Below are positions 1-5,446 of a stretch of 24,166 bases of DNA, in pieces. Source of the stretch: a virus. How positions within the stretch are numbered: position 1 is the first letter of the stretch; the number at the start of each line of letters is the position of its first letter. Location of the stretch: the IMG/VR virus record IMGVR_UViG_3300043570_000913, positions 1-24,166 of that record; one strand, written 5' to 3'. Under the pieces are notes generated by a model. That model was not told the origin of the DNA and did not search any database. It worked only from the letters and a program-made list of their open reading frames with translations. Made by a program: the position numbers and the translations under genes.

Positions 1-110
1 ATGCAAGCATAGGACCCGCGCATTTTTGAGGTGTGGGGTGGGAGTTCCCCCATCTCCATTACACCACATCACTTAACACAGCATACACTAAGAGTATACT
101 ACATCCATCG

Positions 111-338
111 TAATATTGCGATAAAGCGAAATGTTTCTCTTATCTCAGCTAAGGTTGGGTGTTTAGTTGGGGTATAGCCATTAGCTTGATGCTGGCTGAC
201 TGCTATCTTCTCGCCTAAGGTAGTTTTTAGCGATTCTAAGAGACTTTCTCCCCTTGGTTGGTATATGGACATACCTAATTGCAGATAGTTGCTTAGAGAG
301 AGCTTTATCCGATTGCCTTCGGGATTTTCTTTTTTTTT
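111..338 (+). ncRNA. Candidate structured non-coding RNA
   Basis: No ORF of useful size covers this stretch. The + strand shows nested complementary segments: GATAAAGC at 120-127 pairs perfectly with GCTTTATC at 302-309, and inside it TCTCTTA at 136-142 pairs with TAAGAGA at 237-243. Two local hairpins lie within: GCC..AGC/GCTGGC (about 178-197, with a bulge) and GGTAT/ATACC (260-275, six-base loop). A short hairpin and long T-tract follow at 309-338. A -7-like box TAATATTG (111-118, one mismatch to TAnnTTTG) would start transcription close to the outer helix. The pairings were found by eye and some could be chance. The RNA could also be the leader of a longer transcript. I do not recognise a known RNA family. 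Confidence 0.3.
309..338 (+). terminator. Possible intrinsic terminator
   Basis: A short stem CCGA (309-312) / TCGG (319-322) with a six-base loop is followed by TTTT, C and nine T (330-338). The stem is weak but the T-tract is long. It would end a transcript coming from the structured region upstream. Confidence 0.4.
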
Positions 339-361
339 AGTTTTTTTCTTTTTATTAACTA

Positions 362-399
362 AGTTATAACTGATAATAAGTATATAACATTATAATGTT
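362..399. repeat. Two perfect palindromes in AT-rich DNA
   Basis: AGTTATAACT at 362-371 and AACATTATAATGTT at 386-399 are perfect 10-bp and 14-bp palindromes. They sit in very AT-rich DNA just after a pyrimidine tract (325-355). Such sites fit dimeric regulator binding or an unwinding element. The function is not known from sequence. Confidence 0.5.
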
Positions 400-529
400 C
401 AATATAGGAGGTGGAAACAACTTTCCAAACTTTTTCTTTAGTAGTTTTCCGCAGAAATAGGGATTGTACAAGTAGGATATAGTGATTAGAGGCTATTTAT
501 AATCTGCATAGAGTATAAGTTTTTTAAGG

Positions 530-561
530 TTTACACGAAGTTTACACGGATTTTACACGGA
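530..561. repeat. Three direct repeats TTTACACG, 11-bp period
   Basis: TTTACACG occurs at 530-537, 541-548 and 552-559, so starts are exactly 11 bp apart, about one helical turn. The last two copies extend to TTTACACGGA. This is the arrangement of iterons or of an operator array bound on one face of the helix. A weaker GATTTACAG follows at about 571. Confidence 0.6.
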
Positions 562-602
562 CAACGTATTGATTTACAGAGGCTATGGAGGGGTCAGCGC
601 AC

Positions 603-624
603 AATGCGCATCCAATGCGTATCC
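603..624. repeat. Tandem 11-bp repeat AATGCGYATCC x2
   Basis: AATGCGCATCC (603-613) is followed directly by AATGCGTATCC (614-624), with one difference. The 11-bp unit matches the period of the TTTACACG array 40 bp upstream. It is a candidate protein-binding site upstream of the small-gene cluster. Confidence 0.55.
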
Positions 625-640
625 AGTCATAGTACTACAT

Positions 641-648
641 TAGCTTTG
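641..648 (+). promoter_or_regulatory. Possible -7 promoter box (TAGCTTTG)
   Basis: TAGCTTTG matches the Bacteroidetes -7 consensus TAnnTTTG. No TTTG is found at the expected -33 position. If used, the leader to the first small gene at 768 would be about 115 nt. Confidence 0.25.
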
Positions 649-767
649 TTGATAAGAAATGCTTTTTTCTAAAAGTAGGGCATACCCCATATTTTTTTTT
701 AAGTGACTAACTCAACTTTTATGGAAAGTTTGTACCTTGCGCCTTCAAACCACTAACAACCAATAAG

Positions 768-935
768 ATGTCAGATCAGGAAAAGCAACCTATCCGCATT
801 ACCATGCGAGCAAACGGCATAAGAGTCTCTGTCGAGCTTCCTGCCGAAACCGCTAATGAAGAGATAGTAGAATCTATTAAGAAGATTGTTTCCGAGACAA
901 TCGATGTTCCATGCCCACAACCTTTCGAGCTATGA
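768..935 (+). CDS. Small conserved-type phage protein (55 aa), paralogue of CDS 1307-1513
   Basis: A 55-residue ORF starting MSDQEKQPIRITMRANGI and ending PCPQPFEL. The next gene starts inside its stop codon (ATGA at 932-935), which supports both genes. It has a predicted beta-hairpin (RITM...IRVSVELP) followed by a helix. An ungapped alignment with residues 9-40 of the 1307-1513 product keeps the pattern [RK]-I-[TS]-[ML]-x4-I-x2-S-x-E-[LM]-P-A, so the two look like paralogues. No function is recognised. It is first in a run of seven small genes, which suggests an early or accessory role. Confidence 0.6.
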   Translation: MSDQEKQPIRITMRANGIRVSVELPAETANEEIVESIKKIVSETIDVPCPQPFEL

Positions 936-1114
936 GCGAAATGGAACGCTTAGAGACCGAGCTACTCGGATACAAGGAGGTAGCCAACAAACTGCACGAT
1001 GCCTTAGTGATTGCCATCCAAAAGCTGGGTAGCTACGGCAAGCATGATGACATAGATAGAATAGTCCAGGCAGCAGGACTCGAATACCTTAACACCGTAA
1101 ATGACGAAAAATGA
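932..1114 (+). CDS. Small helical protein (60 aa), function unknown
   Basis: I choose the ATG at 932 because it overlaps the upstream stop as ATGA; the in-frame ATG at 911 would bury 25 nt of the previous gene for no gain. The protein (MSEMERLETELLGYKEV...) is rich in Leu, Glu and Lys and looks wholly helical, perhaps a short coiled coil. Its own stop overlaps the next start (ATGA at 1111). No family is recognised. Confidence 0.6.
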   Translation: MSEMERLETELLGYKEVANKLHDALVIAIQKLGSYGKHDDIDRIVQAAGLEYLNTVNDEK

Positions 1115-1329
1115 GCGAAGAGATGGACGAGCAGGGTTACTACCCCACTCAGATAACAGAGCCTATTAAGAAGGGCAAGAAGCAGCTTGAGCAAGAGCTT
1201 GAGATAGCTACCAAGATGATTGGGCAGCTAAGGGCAGAGATGGTCTCTATGAGGCTACAAGTATCGAATTATAAGAAGTACATATCAGAACTTAAAAGTA
1301 AAGAAGATGTTCAAGAATCAGAAGACTAA
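1111..1329 (+). CDS. Small coiled-coil protein (72 aa)
   Basis: It starts in an ATGA overlap with the previous gene. After a short polar N-terminus (MSEEMDEQGYYPTQ) the protein is one long charged helix (about residues 18-65) with heptad-like Leu, Ile and Met spacing, followed by an acidic tail. The last 23 nt overlap the next gene in another frame. It may be a small DNA-metabolism or regulatory accessory protein, but nothing in the sequence fixes the role. Confidence 0.6.
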   Translation: MSEEMDEQGYYPTQITEPIKKGKKQLEQELEIATKMIGQLRAEMVSMRLQVSNYKKYISELKSKEDVQESED

Positions 1330-1513
1330 GATATCCTTAGAACACTACGACATAACGCTATCTGCAGAAATGCCAGCATCATCCGACTATACGCAAGTGA
1401 TGGATGCTTTTAACGGATTAATGATTTCAGCCGGGTACAGCAAGGAATGGCTGCTCGAATTTTGTAAGGAGTATGTAGAAGCTAACGAGTACCAAACTAA
1501 AGAGAATGACTGA
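1307..1513 (+). CDS. Small phage protein (68 aa), paralogue of CDS 768-935
   Basis: It begins MFKNQKTKISLEHYDITLSA. The segment KISLEHYDITLSAEMPASS aligns without gaps to RITMRANGIRVSVELPAET of the 55-residue protein at 768, sharing Ile, Ser, Glu, Pro and Ala positions. The C-terminal half is helical (LLEFCKEYVEA). The start overlaps the upstream gene by 23 nt and the stop overlaps the next gene by 8 nt. I recall small proteins of this look in other Bacteroidetes phages but cannot assign a function. Confidence 0.6.
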   Translation: MFKNQKTKISLEHYDITLSAEMPASSDYTQVMDAFNGLMISAGYSKEWLLEFCKEYVEANEYQTKEND

Positions 1514-1658
1514 AGAGAAGAAGAAACCCGAGAAGGCTGATCTTAACAAGAACCCCGACAAATACAAGGTCCGCAAGTTCAATCCATCCGATTACGAACT
1601 CGTAAAGACTCAGTTTCCTAACGGTAGCTATGGATATGTAGAGAGGAAGAAGTCATGA
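1506..1658 (+). CDS. Small basic protein (50 aa), function unknown
   Basis: The ORF starts MTEEKKKPEKADLNKNPDKY and ends SYGYVERKKS. It is very rich in Lys and Glu, with a charged, probably disordered N-terminus and a short Tyr-rich C-terminal part. It overlaps the previous gene by 8 nt, and its stop sits in an ATGA (1655-1658) that would start a further reading frame (see CDS 1677-1898). Tight packing supports it as real despite the small size. Confidence 0.5.
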   Translation: MTEEKKKPEKADLNKNPDKYKVRKFNPSDYELVKTQFPNGSYGYVERKKS

Positions 1659-1676
1659 CCGATAAAAAAAGAAATT

Positions 1677-1898
1677 ATGACCGATAGAATCGTGCAGGTA
1701 GTTACTGAGAAATTCAAGAGTCGCTCCCGAGTTGGCATTGAAAAGTATGGCACTACCCTATGTCGCAATGAAGCAGAAATCCTTGAACGCCTTACTCACC
1801 TCGAAGAAGAACTTATGGATGGACTGCTCTACCTACAATGGATAAAGGAGAAGCTTGTGCCTACTATCGACCACACTACTGATACATCTAATTTTTAA
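1677..1898 (+). CDS. Small phage protein with MazG-like helical motif (73 aa)
   Basis: The protein has the motif RSRVGIEKYGTTLCR (residues 17-31) followed by a helix with EILERL and HLEEELMDGLLYLQW (residues 42-56). The first motif resembles small phage proteins of the form RSxxGxxKYGxxL. The E-x-x-x-E-E-L-x-D pattern recalls the metal-binding helix of all-alpha NTP pyrophosphatases (MazG type). A role in nucleotide clean-up is inference. The start is odd: the sequence ATGACCGATA occurs at 1655-1664 and again at 1677-1686, separated by an A7 run. The first copy forms ATGA with the upstream stop but reads only 10 codons. Loss of one A would join it in frame to this gene. Confidence 0.6.
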   Translation: MTDRIVQVVTEKFKSRSRVGIEKYGTTLCRNEAEILERLTHLEEELMDGLLYLQWIKEKLVPTIDHTTDTSNF

Positions 1899-1901
1899 GC
1901 T

Positions 1902-2075
1902 ATGGAAGTACTAATATTTTTTCTGAAGGTCTATTCCGTAATTCAGACTAATGCATTCGCCTGGAAAGTCTACTATGTATTTAGCAGAGGTAGGTCTATA
2001 TGGATTGATTTTAAGTTTAAGAATATAGCAATAGCTTCCCTATACTTAACCGCCCTATACTCTTGGATAATGTAA
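1902..2075 (+). CDS. Small two-helix membrane protein (57 aa)
   Basis: The ORF starts 3 nt after the previous stop and reads MEVLIFFLKVYSVIQ at the N-terminus. It contains two hydrophobic stretches (about residues 2-15 and 41-57) separated by a basic, aromatic loop (WKVYYVFSRGRSIWIDFKFK). This is the layout of a small inner-membrane protein. It is last in the small-gene run and is followed by a hairpin. Possible roles include host-membrane interference or an accessory lysis function, but no family is recognised. Confidence 0.5.
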   Translation: MEVLIFFLKVYSVIQTNAFAWKVYYVFSRGRSIWIDFKFKNIAIASLYLTALYSWIM

Positions 2076-2076
2076 A

Positions 2077-2104
2077 AACCCCGAGCTATCACAGCCCAGG
2101 GTTT
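2077..2104. terminator. Hairpin after the small-gene cluster
   Basis: AAACCC (2077-2082) pairs with GGGTTT (2099-2104), with an inner GCT/AGC helix and two mismatches. The + strand lacks a T-tract, but on the - strand the stem is followed by TTTTT. It could act as a terminator from either side, or better from the right. Confidence 0.4.
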
Positions 2105-2146
2105 CAAAACAACAAGAAACATCACACCAAAACGATGGATAAGAAG

Positions 2147-2189
2147 TTGTAAATCTACGAATATGATTCATTTTTTACAATTATATTTG
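2147..2189. promoter_or_regulatory. Inverted repeat next to a -7-like box
   Basis: TTGTAAA (2147-2153) and TTTACAA (2174-2180) form a 7-bp inverted repeat. The right arm abuts TATATTTG (2182-2189), a perfect TAnnTTTG match on the + strand. The expected -33 position is not TTTG. This could be an operator-controlled promoter. Confidence 0.3.
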
Positions 2190-2231
2190 TTTGCCGATTT
2201 GGTTTTTAGTGGTTTAATTGGTTGTTTTGTG

Positions 2232-2262
2232 AATAGGGCTTCTGAGAGGGAGTCCTATTTTT
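2232..2262 (+). terminator. Intrinsic terminator upstream of the terminase promoter
   Basis: AATAGGGCT (2232-2240) pairs with AGTCCTATT (2251-2259) in a 9-bp stem (one G-T) around a 10-base loop, followed by five T. It would stop early transcription just before the structural operon. Its T-tract overlaps the -33 element of the next promoter. Confidence 0.55.
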
Positions 2263-2291
2263 GCATTCTAAGGGCAAAACCAATAAATTTG
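2260..2291 (+). promoter_or_regulatory. Strong Bacteroidetes-type promoter for the terminase operon
   Basis: TTTG at 2260-2263 and TAAATTTG at 2284-2291 are separated by 20 nt, so their centres are 26 bp apart as expected for -33 and -7 elements. The predicted start of transcription falls within a base or two of the ATG at 2296, which implies a leaderless mRNA. Confidence 0.75.
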
Positions 2292-2295
2292 CACC

Positions 2296-2706
2296 ATGTC
2301 TGAAGAGGAAAAGATAAAGCTTCAAAATATTGAGAAGCGCAGGTCACAGATAAAGCCTATTACCGGCCCAAGCGACCCACGCATCTTACTGCGTAAGCAA
2401 ATAGCTGAAACCAAGAAGAAGGACTTGAAGAATATGCTTGAGAGGGAACTCAACAAAAGCATTAACGGAGTCACTCGTATGGAAGGCTTAATTGCGAGAA
2501 TGGTCTCCGAAGGCATTAGAGGCAACATGAGAGCCATAGAGCTTATCCTTGCCTACATCTATGGAAAGCCACAGAACGCTGTACAGCCTAATAACGACAA
2601 GCCATTCGTGCTTGAACTTAGCGATGGAGAAGATAAAGCAGTAGTAAAGGGAGACGCTATGCCTAATATTATTGAGATAGAGGCAGAAGAAGATGAAACT
2701 GACTAA
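2296..2706 (+). CDS. Probable terminase small subunit
   Basis: This 136-residue protein has a basic, helical N-terminus and, at residues 75-93, RGNMRAIELILAYIYGKPQ. That resembles the G-[DN]-x-[KR]-A-x-E-L-I-L-x-x-x-Y-G-K-P segment of phage proteins that often precede the large terminase. The C-terminus is acidic (IEIEAEEDETD). It overlaps the large terminase gene by 14 nt. By position and motif it should recognise phage DNA and hand it to the large subunit. Small subunits diverge strongly, so the call rests on position plus one motif. Translation probably starts on a leaderless transcript. Confidence 0.65.
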   Translation: MSEEEKIKLQNIEKRRSQIKPITGPSDPRILLRKQIAETKKKDLKNMLERELNKSINGVTRMEGLIARMVSEGIRGNMRAIELILAYIYGKPQNAVQPNNDKPFVLELSDGEDKAVVKGDAMPNIIEIEAEEDETD

Positions 2707-4030
2707 GAGACAAACCGAAGCCTATCGGATGGCTATTGCTGGAGAGAAACAGTTCATTCTCTTTGGGGGAGCTATCCGTGGTGGAAAAACTTATTGGCTG
2801 CTTCTAACCTTCATCTCCCTATGCTCTAAATTCCCTAAGAGCCGATGGGTGATTATCCGTGCGAATATGCCAACCCTTGAGCGCACTACCCTTGTTACTT
2901 TCAATTCTATACTGAACGAAGGTCTCTCGCAGTATATCTCTACCTGGGACAAGAAGACTCAGACTGTCACATTCACTAACGGCAGCGAGATACTCTTCAT
3001 GGGTGAGAACTACGAAACCGACAAAGACCTTGACCGCTTTAAAGGCCTTGAGATAAATGGTGGTGGCATTGACGAGATTAACGAGTGCCAAGAACAAACG
3101 CTCTACAAACTCCTTGAACGATCAGGCTCTTGGAACAACTCTGTCGGCAGACCTCCAATCGTAGTACTTGCTACTTGCAACCCTGCCAATAACTGGGTGA
3201 AGGAAGAAATCTACGACAAGTGGGTAAAGAAAACTCTACCCGAGACTTGGGCCTACATCCCATCCAAGATTACAGACAACCCTTACATCCCTGCCGACTA
3301 TCTCAAGTCGCTTCAAGCCAATATGCCCGAGTATGAATACCTCCGATTCGTTGAGGGTGATTGGGAAGTTAATGAGAAGCCTGAGAACCCATTTTTTATC
3401 GCCTTTGACGGACGAACTCATGAGAGCATGGACATTTCCTTCAACCCAAATATTCCGTTGCTTATATCGCTTGATTTTAACTTGCAGCCATTCGCAGGAA
3501 TAGTTGCTCAGAAATGGAGCGACAACATGGGGGACCACTTCCACATTATTGATGAGTTCAATGTGGTGGATGGTAGCATACCTAAGATGATAGATGTGAT
3601 TAGGGACAGATACGAACCTTACCTGCCGATGTGCCTAATTACCGGTGATGCCATGGGTAAGCGTGGAGATTTGTCTCAGAGAGATAACGCCAACTACTAC
3701 GAACAGCTCGCAAGGGGATTGAACCTCCGCACGAATCAGATAAGAGTGCAGCCAAACCCTAAGCACGAGAATAGCCGAGCGCAATGTAATTACATCCTTC
3801 GCAACCACCCCGACTTTAAGGTGAATGCTAAGAAATGCCCTAATACGGCAAGGGACTTCAAACAGCTTAGTTGTGATGCAGCAGGCAATATCATAAAGAA
3901 GAATCGTAATATTATAACGCAACTCGCTGACCATGGTGATGCTGTACGATATGCATTCAACACGTTTTTAGGTGATTGGTATATTACCCACCTTAAAAAA
4001 AGTAAATACAAAACTTTACCTTTACAATAA
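2693..4030 (+). CDS. terL: Terminase large subunit (packaging ATPase/nuclease)
   Basis: The 445-residue protein shows the full terminase layout. Walker A is GGAIRGGKT (residues 25-33), Walker B ends in GGGIDE (residues 123-128), and the coupling motif is LATCNP (159-164). The C-terminal RNase H-like nuclease domain has the acidic residues D261 (LLISLDFN), D319 (LITGDAMG) and D413/D416 (ADHGDAVRY). It drives DNA into the prohead through the portal and cuts it at the end of packaging. Length is typical of the family. The gene begins inside the preceding terminase gene, consistent with translational coupling. Confidence 0.95.
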   Translation: MKLTKRQTEAYRMAIAGEKQFILFGGAIRGGKTYWLLLTFISLCSKFPKSRWVIIRANMPTLERTTLVTFNSILNEGLSQYISTWDKKTQTVTFTNGSEILFMGENYETDKDLDRFKGLEINGGGIDEINECQEQTLYKLLERSGSWNNSVGRPPIVVLATCNPANNWVKEEIYDKWVKKTLPETWAYIPSKITDNPYIPADYLKSLQANMPEYEYLRFVEGDWEVNEKPENPFFIAFDGRTHESMDISFNPNIPLLISLDFNLQPFAGIVAQKWSDNMGDHFHIIDEFNVVDGSIPKMIDVIRDRYEPYLPMCLITGDAMGKRGDLSQRDNANYYEQLARGLNLRTNQIRVQPNPKHENSRAQCNYILRNHPDFKVNAKKCPNTARDFKQLSCDAAGNIIKKNRNIITQLADHGDAVRYAFNTFLGDWYITHLKKSKYKTLPLQ

Positions 4031-4042
4031 AATAGTAAAGTT
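4012..4042. repeat. Inverted repeat abutting the start of CDS 4043
   Basis: AACTTTAC (4012-4019) and GTAAAGTT (4035-4042) are perfect 8-bp complements with a 15-nt loop. The right arm ends at the base before the ATG at 4043, and the left arm lies in the end of terL. In RNA this hairpin could control initiation at 4043; in DNA it could be an operator. Confidence 0.5.
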
Positions 4043-4381
4043 ATGAGCTGCCTTGAATGTACCGATTGTCTTGATTTGGGAACTTACGATATCTGCTGTG
4101 AAGAAGTCTTTATCGGAAGGATGCCCGAAGAAGAAACCGAGTATTTGTTACTGATTAAAGATTTGTCTCTTAATTCAATTATTAGGCAGGTGTATGAGTC
4201 TTCCGATCAAGGAGACGTTTACCTCATCCCTAACCAAACTAAATTTGCTGTAAATAGAACATATGAAGTCAGAATTTACCCTGCTGATGCTTGCAATTTT
4301 GACGATCCCCTTGATATTGATACGGATATCTCTGAGGACCCTCAAAGCTGTGTTTCGTTGGATTTTTTCTATTCCGAATGA
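4043..4381 (+). CDS. Cys-rich structural-type protein (112 aa), function unknown
   Basis: The N-terminus is cysteine-rich: MSCLECTDCLDLGTYDICC, with C3, C6, C9, C18 and C19. The rest looks like a beta-sandwich (YLLLIKDL, VYLIPNQTKF, TYEVRIYP). It lies between terminase and tail genes and forms ATGA with the next gene. Small proteins with this CxxCxDCIDLG-like N-terminus occur, as I recall, in other Bacteroidetes phages near tail genes, so a minor virion role is plausible. The cysteines could bind metal or form disulfides. Confidence 0.6.
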   Translation: MSCLECTDCLDLGTYDICCEEVFIGRMPEEETEYLLLIKDLSLNSIIRQVYESSDQGDVYLIPNQTKFAVNRTYEVRIYPADACNFDDPLDIDTDISEDPQSCVSLDFFYSE

Positions 4382-4668
4382 TAGAACGAGCAATAATAGT
4401 TAGCCTGCTGATAGTTGCGACAAGCATCTCATTTGAACCCGAGATGATTTTGCACAAGTTCGCTAAAACGCTGTCTAAGCTATTCCCTGAGGGACATATC
4501 CTTAATAAGCCTACACACTCTTGCGTAGGATGCATGGCTTCCATATGGGGGTCTATTTATTATTCAGCAACTTCTTTGCTGCCATATTTTGATTTTAGCT
4601 TAATAGAGATGATATTTGTGTGCATAGTATGCATACCACTAAATTTCATTTTCACTAAGCTTGCCTGA
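4378..4668 (+). CDS. Small membrane protein with CxxCMAS motif (96 aa)
   Basis: It starts in ATGA overlap with the previous gene. There are hydrophobic segments at about residues 4-18 (AIIVSLLIVATSISF), 53-69 and 75-95 (EMIFVCIVCIPLNFIF). Between the first and second lies SCVGCMASIWGS (48-59). A C-x-x-C followed by a membrane helix starting with W/G resembles DUF1360-like small membrane proteins. An integral membrane protein inside a tail operon is unusual. It may act on the host membrane during infection, but this is not shown by the sequence. Confidence 0.6.
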   Translation: MIERAIIVSLLIVATSISFEPEMILHKFAKTLSKLFPEGHILNKPTHSCVGCMASIWGSIYYSATSLLPYFDFSLIEMIFVCIVCIPLNFIFTKLA

Positions 4669-5282
4669 TGTACAAATTACTTTATAAGCTTTTCAAGAAA
4701 GAGCTAACCCAATTGGTTTGGGATGAAACCTACAAGCCCGACACCATGCGTGGCTTAAAGTTCGCCATGGTCTGCGAAGGACACCGCTTCTACGTTTACA
4801 GCAATTTGTTCGATGTGCCTATTGAAAGAATGGGTAGAGTTCAAGACTTTATCATCCAACTTAACCGAGTTGTTAGCAATGGTGAGTTAGAGAACTTTGT
4901 GGACCAAATGGAGAAGGCTCTATTCGCTGCTACGGCAGGAGACAAAGTAAAAGACCTTGCGAAGATTGGCTTCCTTATTGGCGAACTAAAGGCAAGAAAA
5001 GAAATGCTCCTGCATCCCGAGATTATGATGGAGCTTGCTGGTGCGCTTTACATCCGTGAAGACCAAAACCCTGCTGAGTGGAACGATGAGTTCGAGCATA
5101 AGAAGGTAGAAATGTTCCGCAACAACTACAATAGCGGTCAGTTGTACGATTTTTTCGTTACAGCCGGGTTGAGTCAATTCTTTCCCAACTTCGAGTCTTT
5201 AGAAAAAGACTGGATGATATTGTGGGAGCAATCGACAGCCCGGCTTCAGGCGATGCAGGAGATGTTGAAATCCTCTCTTTAG
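4668..5282 (+). CDS. Probable tail assembly chaperone (gpG-like, 0 frame)
   Basis: The gene starts at TGATG overlap with the membrane protein and encodes 204 mostly helical residues. It lies directly upstream of the tape measure, where tail assembly chaperones are found. A second frame overlaps its 3' end in the -1 register and runs to the tape measure start, matching the G / G-T arrangement of phage lambda. A slippery heptamer and a stem are present at 5150-5245. By family analogy, the protein coats the tape measure and recruits tail tube subunits, and is absent from the finished virion. Homology to known chaperones is not visible by eye, so the call depends on context. Confidence 0.6.
   Translation: MYKLLYKLFKKELTQLVWDETYKPDTMRGLKFAMVCEGHRFYVYSNLFDVPIERMGRVQDFIIQLNRVVSNGELENFVDQMEKALFAATAGDKVKDLAKIGFLIGELKARKEMLLHPEIMMELAGALYIREDQNPAEWNDEFEHKKVEMFRNNYNSGQLYDFFVTAGLSQFFPNFESLEKDWMILWEQSTARLQAMQEMLKSSL
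5150..5245 (+). other. Candidate programmed -1 ribosomal frameshift signal
   Basis: In the 0 frame the codons are GAT-TTT-TTC, giving the canonical heptamer T TTT TTC at 5150-5156. After a 5-nt spacer, AGCCGGGTT (5162-5170) pairs with AGCCCGGCT (5237-5245) in a 9-bp, mostly G-C helix with one G-T. Inside its loop is a perfect 7-bp hairpin, AGTCTTT (5194-5200) / AAAGACT (5205-5211), with loop AGAA. The -1 frame is open from 5135 to 5446. Slippage would give a 259-residue fusion. Confidence 0.6.
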
Positions 5283-5446
5283 GGGCAGAACTATACATGA
5301 ACGATGTCAATTGGAGAGAACTATTCGTCTCCATGGCTAAGGGCGATATACTTGCGTACAACGAGTACATGAAATCTTCATTGGAGAAAGCCTTAACTTT
5401 GTTTGCATACAATGTAAAAAAGAAATCTAAGGATGGCTCAAGTTAA
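5156..5446 (+). CDS. -1 frame extension of the tail chaperone (gpT-like part)
   Basis: This frame is open from 5135 and would be joined to the first 163 codons of the 4668 gene by -1 slippage, adding 96 residues. The later part reads as a good protein (ILSLGAELYMNDVNWRELF, then SSLEKALTLFAYNVKKKSK). It overlaps the tape measure start by 14 nt. In lambda the equivalent T domain binds the tail tube subunit while G coats the tape measure. Alternatives are independent initiation at GTG 5222 (74 aa) or ATG 5297 (49 aa) by coupling, which the sequence cannot exclude. Confidence 0.5.
   Translation, partial: RYSRVESILSQLRVFRKRLDDIVGAIDSPASGDAGDVEILSLGAELYMNDVNWRELFVSMAKGDILAYNEYMKSSLEKALTLFAYNVKKKSKDGSS

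Noticed and set aside
2-77. Frame open from the window edge to about 77 as the end of an upstream gene
   Set aside because: It would give about 24 residues rich in Gly, Val, Pro and His with no recognisable pattern, and it crosses the G-rich hairpin.
406-414. AGGAGGTGG, a perfect anti-SD complement
   Set aside because: No ATG follows at a useful distance; a GTG there opens only 23 codons.
911-931. Upstream ATG at 911 as start of the 60-residue gene
   Set aside because: The ATG at 932 overlaps the stop of a newly recognised gene (768-935) as ATGA, the usual arrangement here; 911 would add seven unsupported residues.
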